DNA of 51,168 nucleotides from DASXRC01 sp036506495 (GTDB lineage: Bacteria; Actinomycetota; Actinomycetes; Mycobacteriales; Micromonosporaceae): positions 1 through 51,168 of the forward strand of contig DASXRQ010000053.1 of NCBI GenBank assembly GCA_036506495.1, given 5' to 3'. The translations under genes were made by a program, and so were the position numbers. Under the pieces are notes generated by a model. That model saw only the letters and a list, made by a program, of their open reading frames with translations, ran no database searches and was not told the origin of the DNA. Below, one piece after another: positions 15,731-22,627 of the stretch; the stretch's first letter is position 1; each line of letters begins with the position of its first letter.

Positions 15731-16113
15731 CGCACCGTCACCTCTTCGGGCACCGGTTCCGGCGGGGGCGGGTCCGCCGGTTCGTCGTGGGGCTCGTCTC
15801 GTGACCCGTACCCGTCGAGCGGCACCTCGTCGACGGCCACGCTGGCCCGCAGCCGGTAGAGCTGAAGGACGATCGCCAGCCCCACTCCTACCTCGGCCGC
15901 CGCGATGACGATGACGAAGAGCGCGAAGACCTGGCCGGTCCGCGGGACGGCCGCGCGGACCGTGGTGTCGGCCGTGACAAGGATCAGGTTCACCGCGTTG
16001 AGCATCAGCTCGACCGACATGAGCAGCAGCACGGCGTTGCGCCGGCGCAGCACGCCGTACGTGCCCAGCCCGAACAGCAGAGCCGCGGTGATGTACGGGA
16101 TGGCCGGATGCAC
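15727..16113 (-). CDS. nuoK: NADH-quinone oxidoreductase subunit K, extended C-terminus
   Basis: NuoK is a three-helix subunit next to NuoJ in the membrane arm. Conserved glutamates occur in LLMSVELMLNAVNLILV and IAAAEVGVGLAIVLQLYR. The product has 128 residues, whereas the family is usually about 100. The extra C-terminal tail is acidic and Pro-rich (DEPHDEPADPPPPEPVPEE) and unlikely to be in the membrane. The GTG start at 16113 lies directly after the nuoJ TAG stop. Confidence 0.95.
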   Translation of the reverse strand: MHPAIPYITAALLFGLGTYGVLRRRNAVLLLMSVELMLNAVNLILVTADTTVRAAVPRTGQVFALFVIVIAAAEVGVGLAIVLQLYRLRASVAVDEVPLDGYGSRDEPHDEPADPPPPEPVPEEVTVR

Positions 16114-16650
16114 CTATGGCCTCCCTGCCGGGCGGTCACGATCGTTGTTCCGGCGTGACCCGATCTCGGGTCGGGACACCACGATCGCACCCACCAGCGC
16201 CGCCAGCAGCAGCACCGAGAGCACCTCGAACGGCAACACCCAGGATTGGAAGATCACCTCGCCGAGGCGCTCCGCCGTGCCGGGCCGGGGCAGGTCCACG
16301 GTGGACCAGCGGTACGCGTCGGCGAGCAACGCCGCGAGGCCGAGGCCGGCGCCCCCGCCGACCAGGGCTGCCGGCCAGCCCGGCCGGTCCAGCCCCGCGG
16401 ACTCGCCGATCGGGGCCCGCGTCAGCATCACGGCGAAGAGCAGCAGGACCACGACAGCGCCCACGTAGATCAGCACCTGCACCCAGGCGACCAGTTCGGC
16501 GCTGAGCACCAGATACAGGGCGGCGACGGCGCCGAGGCAGATCACGAGGTAGAGGCCGGCGCGTACGAGGTGCCGGGTCGTGACCACGAGCGCGCCGGAG
16601 CCGACCGCCACGGCTCCGAGCCCGAGCAGCAGGACGTCCGCGCCGCTCAC
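16114..16650 (-). CDS. nuoJ: NADH-quinone oxidoreductase subunit J
   Basis: This 178-residue five-helix membrane subunit contains the NuoJ core LYLVLSAELVAWVQVLIYVGAVVVLLLFAVMLT, which includes the pi-bulge helix. The frame is open much further upstream, but the GTG at 16650 overlaps the nuoI stop (GTGA) and gives the normal start SGADVLLLGLGAVAVGSG. The tail is short and basic. Confidence 0.95.
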   Translation of the reverse strand: MSGADVLLLGLGAVAVGSGALVVTTRHLVRAGLYLVICLGAVAALYLVLSAELVAWVQVLIYVGAVVVLLLFAVMLTRAPIGESAGLDRPGWPAALVGGGAGLGLAALLADAYRWSTVDLPRPGTAERLGEVIFQSWVLPFEVLSVLLLAALVGAIVVSRPEIGSRRNNDRDRPAGRP

Positions 16651-17168
16651 GCTGGGCCCGCCCGCTTGGCCGCGGTGGCCTCCTCCTTGGACTGCTCCCC
16701 GTTCGGGTCGTGTGCCGGCGGTGGCGGCACGGTCGCCATCCACTGGCCGAGGCGGTCCTTCTCGTGGAGCAGTTCGCGGATGTCGTACTCCGCGTACTCG
16801 AACTCCGGCGACCAGAAGAGCGCGTCGAACGGGCATGCCTCGATGCAGATCCCGCAGTACATGCAGAGCGCGAAGTCGATGGCGAAGCGGTCCAGCACGT
16901 TGCGCTGCCGGGGGCGGGCGGCGCCCGGGACCACGACCTCCTCCTTGTGGGAGTCGATGTAGATGCACCAGTCCGGGCACTCCCGGGCACAGAGCATGCA
17001 GACCGTGCAGTTCTCCTCAAGGAGCGCGATCACGCCGCGTGATCTTGGCGGCAGTTCCGGCTCGACGTCCGGGTACTGCTGGGTGTGGGACCGGCGCGTC
17101 ATCGTCTTCAGCGTGACCGCCAGACCCTTCGCGAGCCCCGACCCTGGAACTCCGCTCATGCCGCTCAT
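16647..17168 (-). CDS. nuoI: NADH-quinone oxidoreductase subunit I (2x 4Fe-4S)
   Basis: NuoI carries clusters N6a and N6b, which pass electrons to NuoB. Two ferredoxin motifs are complete: CTVCMLCARECP and CMYCGICIEACP. The product has 173 residues if the first ATG of MSGMSG (17168, GAGG a few bases upstream) is used. The C-terminus is a Pro/Glu/Lys-rich tail (PPPPAHDPNGEQSKEEATAAKR). It begins the uninterrupted nuoI-N run and is separated from nuoH by a divergent Uma2 gene. Confidence 0.95.
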   Translation of the reverse strand: MSGMSGVPGSGLAKGLAVTLKTMTRRSHTQQYPDVEPELPPRSRGVIALLEENCTVCMLCARECPDWCIYIDSHKEEVVVPGAARPRQRNVLDRFAIDFALCMYCGICIEACPFDALFWSPEFEYAEYDIRELLHEKDRLGQWMATVPPPPAHDPNGEQSKEEATAAKRAGPA

Positions 17169-17273
17169 CCTGCCTCGTAGATCGCCGCCGCGCGAGCACC
17201 CCTCGTCTTGATCTTGGAGTAGCGTGGCGATGGGGACCACGCAAAGGAGTCCGCGCTGCGAGGAGAAGACGAC

Positions 17274-17855
17274 GTGACCGCCGCACTCAGCGAGTTCCGC
17301 CCGCCGGCGGGCGGATGGACGACCGACGACCTCGATGCGCTGCCCGAGGACGGCATCCGCCGCGAGCTCATCGACGGAGTGATCTTCGTGTCCCCGTCCC
17401 CCACCGTCAACCACCAGATCATCGCCGGCCGCCTAATGGTCGCGCTCGAGGAGACCTGCCCCGAGGAATGGGTCGTCACCCAAGGAGTCGAGATCCGGAT
17501 CAGCAGGGTGCGCTCGTTGACCCAGGACGTCCTGGTGACCACGGCGGCGGCCGCCGCCCGGAATCCATCCAAGTTCCAACCGCATGAGGTCGTGCTCGCT
17601 GTCGAGATCGTTTCGCCGACGTCCCGCGCGATGGACCGGGTGATGAAGCCCGCGCTGTACGCCCAGGCCGGCGTCCCGTTCTACTGGCGTGTCGAATTCG
17701 AGGACGACATCGTCGTGCACACCCACCGGCTCGACCCTGGCCACGAGATCTACGCGCCGACCGGCGAGCACGCGTCGACGATCGAGTCCGACCAGCCGTG
17801 GCCGATCTCGATCCCGGTCGCCCGGCTCACCCCGCGCCGCCTTAGGGCCCAATAA
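17274..17855 (+). CDS. Uma2-family restriction-endonuclease-like protein
   Basis: This 193-residue protein has the Uma2/DUF820 PD-(D/E)xK-like fold: DGIRRELIDGVIFVSPSPTVNHQ, then LTQDVLVTT, VVLAVEIVSPTSRAMDRVMKP (catalytic-type E-V-S-P and K) and YAQAGVPFYWRVEFED. These genes are abundant in actinobacteria and cyanobacteria, often as mobile singletons, and their biological role is unclear. It sits on the opposite strand between nuoI and nuoH, so it interrupts the complex I cluster. GGAG occurs upstream and the start is GTG at 17274. Confidence 0.9.
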   Translation: MTAALSEFRPPAGGWTTDDLDALPEDGIRRELIDGVIFVSPSPTVNHQIIAGRLMVALEETCPEEWVVTQGVEIRISRVRSLTQDVLVTTAAAAARNPSKFQPHEVVLAVEIVSPTSRAMDRVMKPALYAQAGVPFYWRVEFEDDIVVHTHRLDPGHEIYAPTGEHASTIESDQPWPISIPVARLTPRRLRAQ

Positions 17856-17881
17856 CCTGCGTCCACAAGGGACAGCGCTTG

Positions 17882-18847
17882 TCAGCCGAGCGCCACGCGG
17901 ACGGCAGCGGTGAGGACGAGCTGCGCGAGCGCGAGCGGCACGAGCACGAGCCAGCACAGCCGCTGCAGCTGATCCTCACGCAGCCGGGGGTACGCCACAC
18001 GCAGCCATATGATCACGAACGAGACCGCGAAGGTCTTGAGCAGCGTCCACAGCCAGCCGAGCTCGTCGTCGGCGAACGGGCCCTTCCACCCGCCGAGGAA
18101 CAGCACGGTCGTCAGCGCGGCGATCACGACGATGCCGGCGTACTCGGCGAGCAGGAAGAACGCGAAGCGCAGGCCGGTGTACTCGGTCAGATAGCCGAAC
18201 ACCAGCTCCGAGTCGGCGATCGGCATGTCGAACGGCGGGCGTCGGATCTCAGCCACCCCGGCGACGAAGAAGATGGCGAGCGCCGGGGCCTGCCACAGGA
18301 GCCACCACGGCCGCCAAACGTCCACGATCCCGGGCAGCGACAGGCTGCCGGCCGCCATGGCCACCGAGGCCGCGGCGAGCACGAGCGGCAGTTCGTACCC
18401 GAGCAGCTGTGCGGCCCCACGCAGGCCACCCAGCAGGCTGTACTTGTTCGCCGACGCCCAAGCGGACATCAGCACCGCGACCACGCCGACGCCGACGACG
18501 GCGAGCACGAAGAACAGGCCGATGTCTAGCGGCTGCGCGACCAGGTCGTTCGGCCCGAGCGGGATAACCAGGAGGGCGAGCAGGTAGGGCACCAACGCCA
18601 CGATCGGTGCGAGCCGGAACACGGGCCGATCGGCGTCCCGCGGCGCGACGTCCTCCTTCTGCACAAACTTGACCCCGTCCGCGATGAGCTGCGCCCAGCC
18701 GTGGAAGGCGCCGGCGTACATCGGGCCGAGCCGCCCCTGCATGTGGGCCATCACCTTGTGCTCGGTCTGCCCCACGATCAGCGGCAGCGTGAGGAAGGCG
18801 ATGACGACGCCGAGGACGCGGATCACCAGCTCCAGCCAATCGGGCAT
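17882..18847 (-). CDS. nuoH: NADH-quinone oxidoreductase subunit H
   Basis: NuoH is the membrane subunit that forms the quinone tunnel together with NuoB and NuoD. This 321-residue protein has GQTEHKVMAHMQGRLGPMYAGAFHGWAQLIADGVKFVQKED and PFDMPIADSELVFGYLTEYTGLRFAFFLLAEY. In the standard family the latter motif reads PFDLPEAExELVAGYxTEYSG. Here one of its conserved acidic residues is Ile and another Glu is Asp, pointing to the divergent second-copy subfamily. It is flanked by a convergent Uma2 gene and a divergent 2OG oxygenase gene. Confidence 0.95.
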   Translation of the reverse strand: MPDWLELVIRVLGVVIAFLTLPLIVGQTEHKVMAHMQGRLGPMYAGAFHGWAQLIADGVKFVQKEDVAPRDADRPVFRLAPIVALVPYLLALLVIPLGPNDLVAQPLDIGLFFVLAVVGVGVVAVLMSAWASANKYSLLGGLRGAAQLLGYELPLVLAAASVAMAAGSLSLPGIVDVWRPWWLLWQAPALAIFFVAGVAEIRRPPFDMPIADSELVFGYLTEYTGLRFAFFLLAEYAGIVVIAALTTVLFLGGWKGPFADDELGWLWTLLKTFAVSFVIIWLRVAYPRLREDQLQRLCWLVLVPLALAQLVLTAAVRVALG

Positions 18848-18884
18848 GCCCAGATCCTAGGGGTACGCCTGGAAAGATGAGCTC

Positions 18885-19871
18885 GTGCCAACGCCTGCCG
18901 CGCTGCCCGTCATCGACGTGTCCGGCCTGCGCTCGGGCGGACCGGCCGATGTGGTCGCCCGCCAGATCGAGACGGCCTGCCGGCGTACCGGATTCTTCTA
19001 CGTCGCGGGCCACGGCGTACCGAGTGCTCTCCGACGGCGGTTGGATGCCGCGAGCCGCGCGTTCTTCGCGCTGCCCGAGCCCGCCAAGATGGAGATCGCG
19101 ATGGCGCGCGGCGGCCGGGCGTGGCGCGGGTTCTTCCCGGTCGGTGCGGAGCTGACCTCCGGCCGACCCGACCTCAAGGAGGGCATCTACTTCGGTGCCG
19201 AGCTGCCCGCCGACGACCCGCGGGTGCTGGCCGGCCTGCCGCTGCACGGGCCGAACCTGTTTCCGCGCCAGGTCCCCGAGCTGCGCGAGACAGTTCTCGC
19301 GTACCTGGATGCGCTCGCCGAGCTCGCCCAGGCAGTTCTGCGCGGCGTCGCGCTGAGTCTCGACCTGCCGGCCGACTACTTCGCGGCCGGGTATACGGCG
19401 AACCCCACGGTGCTGTTCCGGATCTTTCACTACCCGCCGTCGCCGCCGGAGACCGACGACTGGGGAGTGGGGGCACACAGCGACTACGGCCTACTCACCC
19501 TGTTGGCGCAGGACGATAGCGGTGGCCTCCAGGTCGCGACCCCGGGCGGCTGGATCGACGCGCCGCCGATCCCGGACGCCTTCGTCTGCAACATCGGTGA
19601 CATGCTGGAGAAGCTGACCGGGCGCTGGTACCGCTCGACCCTGCATCGGGTACGCAACGTCAGCGGCCGGGACCGGCTGAGCTTTCCGTTCTTCTTCGAC
19701 CCGGACTTCACCGCCGAGGTGCCGGCGCTGCCCGGGCGCGCCCGCATCGCGGCCGACGGCCGGCCGCGCTGGGACGGCGCCGACCCGCGCGCGTTCACCG
19801 GCACATACGGCGACTATCTGGTCGGCAAGGTGTCGAAGGAGTTCCCGCAGCTGCGCGGCGAGGTGCTGTGA
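18885..19871 (+). CDS. 2-oxoglutarate/Fe(II)-dependent oxygenase (IPNS-like)
   Basis: This 328-residue cytosolic enzyme belongs to the isopenicillin-N-synthase/DIOX family. An N-terminal DIOX_N region (LPVIDVSGLRSG, ACRRTGFFYVAGHGVP) precedes the 2OG-FeII core. The iron ligands are His198 and Asp200 (GAHSDYGLLTLL) and His254 (STLHRVRNVSG). The 2OG-binding pair is Arg264 and Ser266 (RLSFPFFF). The substrate is unknown. Related bacterial enzymes act on small molecules, including ethylene-forming and gibberellin-type oxidases. It lies opposite in strand between nuoH and nuoC, where nuoD would normally be, and its end is four bases from the end of nuoC. Confidence 0.92.
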   Translation: MPTPAALPVIDVSGLRSGGPADVVARQIETACRRTGFFYVAGHGVPSALRRRLDAASRAFFALPEPAKMEIAMARGGRAWRGFFPVGAELTSGRPDLKEGIYFGAELPADDPRVLAGLPLHGPNLFPRQVPELRETVLAYLDALAELAQAVLRGVALSLDLPADYFAAGYTANPTVLFRIFHYPPSPPETDDWGVGAHSDYGLLTLLAQDDSGGLQVATPGGWIDAPPIPDAFVCNIGDMLEKLTGRWYRSTLHRVRNVSGRDRLSFPFFFDPDFTAEVPALPGRARIAADGRPRWDGADPRAFTGTYGDYLVGKVSKEFPQLRGEVL

Positions 19872-19875
19872 GGGG

Positions 19876-20499
19876 TCAGGGCTCGTCGGCCTCTGTGGCC
19901 GGACGGTCGGCTGCGGCGGGGCCGCCGGTCGCGGCCGGACCCCATTCTCCCGGCGCCGGTACGCCCGGCGGGCGCATCGGCTGACGTCTGGCCGCCCCGC
20001 TCTCACTCTCTCCGGGCTCCTTCGCGCCCGGCCACGGCTTCGCAACGCGGGAGGCGAGCACGAACTCCTTGCGCAGTGGGTGCCCCTCGAACTCGGGCGG
20101 CAACAGCAGCGGACGCAGCCCGCCGGGATGGCCGGTGAACTCCACCCCGAACATCTCGTACGTCTCGCGTTCGTGCCAGGCCGCGCCGGGGTAAACGTCC
20201 ACGATGGACGCAAGCCGGGCAGCGTCCCGTGGCACCCGGGCGCGCAGCAGTACGCCGTGGCGCTGCACCGTCGACCACAGGTGCGCCACGACGGTGAAGC
20301 CCGCATCGAGCTCGTCGACGGCGGAGAGCCAGTCGAAGAAGTCGCATCCGGCATCGTCGCGCGCCGCGCGTACCGCATCGGGCCAGGCCGCCGGCGGGAC
20401 GTCGACGGTCGCCCGGGCGTGTGCCCCGCCGTCGGACACCCCCGCGGTGGCCCCGTCGACACGCTCGGCCAGCCGTGCGCCGACCTCTTCCGGGCTCAT
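19876..20499 (-). CDS. nuoC: NADH-quinone oxidoreductase subunit C
   Basis: NuoC is a peripheral-arm subunit. The diagnostic motif WHERETYEMFGVEFTGHPG, followed by LRPLLLPPEFEGHPLRKEF, is complete. The ATG at 20499 (MSPEEVGARLAERVDG) gives a 207-residue protein. The C-terminal roughly 45 residues are Pro/Gly/Ala-rich and look disordered. It is not fused to NuoD, and no nuoD follows. Its neighbours on both sides are on the opposite strand, so it must have its own promoter. Confidence 0.94.
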   Translation of the reverse strand: MSPEEVGARLAERVDGATAGVSDGGAHARATVDVPPAAWPDAVRAARDDAGCDFFDWLSAVDELDAGFTVVAHLWSTVQRHGVLLRARVPRDAARLASIVDVYPGAAWHERETYEMFGVEFTGHPGGLRPLLLPPEFEGHPLRKEFVLASRVAKPWPGAKEPGESESGAARRQPMRPPGVPAPGEWGPAATGGPAAADRPATEADEP

Positions 20500-20569
20500 G
20501 GTGCTAGATCCTACGGCCGTGGCCGTCCGAGGCGCATGATTGGTGAAGATCACAACGAAGGGGGCCGAC

Positions 20570-21622
20570 GTGCGCGCGGTCGTGGTGACGGCGGGTCAGG
20601 CGAACTCTGTCCGGCTCATCGAGGACGCCCCAGAGCCACGGCCGGACGAGGGCGCGGTCCTGGTCGAGGCGCTCGCCGTGGGCGTGTGCGGGACCGACCG
20701 GGAAATCATCGCGGCCGACTACGGCACCGCGCCGCCCGGAACCGACCAGCTGATCCTCGGCCACGAGTCACTCGGCCGGGTGGTCGACGACCCCACCGGA
20801 ACCCTGCGAGAGGGCGATCTGGTCGCCGGCATCGTCCGCCAGCCTGACCCGGTGCCGTGCCCGAACTGCGCGGTCGGCGAGTGGGACATGTGCCGCAACG
20901 GCCGGTACACCGAGCACGGCATCAAGGGCCTACCCGGATTCGCTCGCGACCGGTGGCGGATCGCTCCCGAGTTCGCGATCCGCCTGGACGCGGGCCTCGT
21001 CGGCGTGGGCGTCCTGCTGGAGCCGACCAGCGTGGTTGCGAAGGCGTGGGACCACATCGAGCGGGTCGGGTCGCGCTCCCACTGGGCGCCGCGGGTCGCG
21101 CTCGTCACGGGGGCCGGACCGATCGGCCTGCTCGCCGCGCTACTGGCGACCCAGCGCGGCCTGGAGGTGCACGTCCTGGACCGGGTCACCGACGGGCCGA
21201 AGCCAATGCTCGTCACGGAACTGGGCGCCACGTACCACACCGACAGGGTGCCCGATCTCGATATCGACCCCGACGTGATCGTCGAATGCACCGGTGCGCC
21301 CACCGTCGTGGTCGAGGTGATCGACAAGGTGGCGCCGGCGGGCGTCGTCTGTCTGGCCGGGGTCTCGGCCATCGGCGGCGAGGTCGAGTACGCCGCGGGT
21401 TCGCTCAACCGTGCGGTCGTCCTGGAGAACAACGTCATATTCGGGTCGGTGAATGCGAACCGGCGGCACTGGACCGCGGCTGCCGGAGCGCTCGAGGTGG
21501 CGGACCAGACCTGGCTCGCCAAGCTGATCACCCGGCGGGTTCCGGTCCAGTCGTACGCCGACGCGTACGTGCGCCGCGACGACGACGTCAAGGTGGTCAT
21601 GGAGTTCGCCCCGTCGACCTGA
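20570..21622 (+). CDS. Zinc medium-chain dehydrogenase, glucose-dehydrogenase-like
   Basis: This is a 350-residue NAD(P)-dependent alcohol/sugar dehydrogenase. Catalytic zinc ligands are Cys40 (GVCGTDREI) and His65-Glu66 (LGHES). A lobe with CPNCAVGEWDMC (three cysteines) follows, then the Rossmann loop TGAGPIGLLAALLA. The segments RYTEHGIKGLPGFARDRW and IFGSVNANRRHW are typical of archaeal-type glucose/galactose 1-dehydrogenases, so glucose oxidation to gluconolactone is the best guess. The GTG at 20570 follows GAAGGGG by five bases and is preferred over a TTG at 20540. It lies opposite in strand between nuoC and nuoB. Confidence 0.9.
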   Translation: MRAVVVTAGQANSVRLIEDAPEPRPDEGAVLVEALAVGVCGTDREIIAADYGTAPPGTDQLILGHESLGRVVDDPTGTLREGDLVAGIVRQPDPVPCPNCAVGEWDMCRNGRYTEHGIKGLPGFARDRWRIAPEFAIRLDAGLVGVGVLLEPTSVVAKAWDHIERVGSRSHWAPRVALVTGAGPIGLLAALLATQRGLEVHVLDRVTDGPKPMLVTELGATYHTDRVPDLDIDPDVIVECTGAPTVVVEVIDKVAPAGVVCLAGVSAIGGEVEYAAGSLNRAVVLENNVIFGSVNANRRHWTAAAGALEVADQTWLAKLITRRVPVQSYADAYVRRDDDVKVVMEFAPST

Positions 21623-21633
21623 GCCCGCGCCGG

Positions 21634-22395
21634 CTACTGGTCGCGGTCCTCGTCGCGGTCGTCGACGTGCGGATGCTGGTAGGTGATCTCACCGGTGGCC
21701 AGCGGCAACGAGCGGTCGTCCCCGAACGGCGCGCCTGCACCGGCGCGGTCCCCGGTGAACTCCGTGAGCGGGAGCTTGCCGTCGGCGCCGGTCGGCGCCG
21801 GAAGGGTGGGCCGCTCCGGCCACTCCCAGACCACACCCTCGGGGACAACCACGCGCTTGCGGGCTTCACCGTTCGGGATGACGACCGGAGCGGTCAGCTG
21901 GGCGGTCAAGGTCAGCGGGTCGGGCCGGGACACGCCACCCAGGCCGGCCTCCTCCCGCGCGATCTTCTCCTGCAGCCGGAGGATGCCGTGTAGCAACGCC
22001 TCCGGGCGCGGGGGGCAGCCGGGCACGTAGACGTCGACCGGGATGAGCTGGTCGACCCCCTTCGTGACTGAGTACGAGTCCCAGTACGGCCCGCCGCAGT
22101 TTGAGCACGCGCCGAACGAGATGACGTACTTCGGCTCGGGCATCTGGTCGTACAGGCGCTTGATCGCCGGGGCCATCTTGTCGGTCACGGTGCCCGACAC
22201 GACCATGAGATCGGCCTGCCGGGGACCGTGCGCGAACGGGATCACGCCGAGCCGGATGAAGTCGTGCCGGCCCATGCTCGTCGCGATGAACTCGATCGCA
22301 CAGCAGGCCAGGCCGAAGTTGAACACCCACAGGGAGTAGCGCCGACCCCAGTTCAGTACGAACCGGATCGGCTCGCCGAGCACGCCGGGCAGCAC
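21634..22395 (-). CDS. nuoB: NADH-quinone oxidoreductase subunit B (cluster N2)
   Basis: NuoB holds the terminal 4Fe-4S cluster N2 at the quinone site. The four ligands are present: Cys31-Cys32 (FGLACCAIEF), Cys97 (FGACSNCGGPYWDSYS) and Cys127 (VPGCPPRPEALL). At 253 residues it is longer than most NuoB proteins because of a C-terminal extension of about 90 residues that is Pro- and Asp-rich (ending QHPHVDDRDEDRDQ). The start is GTG. No nuoA precedes it; upstream are a palindrome and the divergent GGT gene. NuoB, NuoC, NuoI and the membrane subunits could form a reduced hydrogenase-like module, but NuoD is not encoded here. Confidence 0.95.
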   Translation of the reverse strand: MLPGVLGEPIRFVLNWGRRYSLWVFNFGLACCAIEFIATSMGRHDFIRLGVIPFAHGPRQADLMVVSGTVTDKMAPAIKRLYDQMPEPKYVISFGACSNCGGPYWDSYSVTKGVDQLIPVDVYVPGCPPRPEALLHGILRLQEKIAREEAGLGGVSRPDPLTLTAQLTAPVVIPNGEARKRVVVPEGVVWEWPERPTLPAPTGADGKLPLTEFTGDRAGAGAPFGDDRSLPLATGEITYQHPHVDDRDEDRDQ

Positions 22396-22466
22396 ACTTC
22401 ACAGTCAACCACAGAGGACGCGTCGGCGACCGCTCCCATGATCCCCAGAACCCTCCTCGGCCCGCC

Positions 22467-22523
22467 GATCATGGGCTTGTGGCTGCATTTCGATCTCTAA
22501 TCGACGACAAGAAGCCCATGATC
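22467..22523. repeat. 12-bp inverted repeat between nuoB and GGT genes
   Basis: GATCATGGGCTT at 22467-22478 and its exact reverse complement at 22512-22523 flank a 33-base loop. A further partial copy, TGATCGAC, follows at about 22539. The gap separates two divergent genes, so this cannot be a simple terminator. It resembles the other GATC-containing palindromes of the window in size and layout. Confidence 0.65.
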
Positions 22524-22627
22524 GACAAGAAGGTCCCTGATCGACGGGGACGCGGTGTGGCCGGGCCGGGGGCGGGAACACCTACTTCGCCCCCCAAAGG
22601 TCGCGTGATGGCTCTACGCTGCGCCCG

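Noticed and set aside
17169..17881. Insertion sequence carrying the Uma2 gene
   Set aside because: No transposase, terminal inverted repeats or target duplication could be seen. Only a 6-bp GCGTGG/CCACGC pair occurs near 17225.
18848..19875. Possible hidden or degraded nuoD between nuoC and nuoH
   Set aside because: Neither strand shows NuoD motifs; the whole interval is accounted for by an intact 2OG oxygenase gene.
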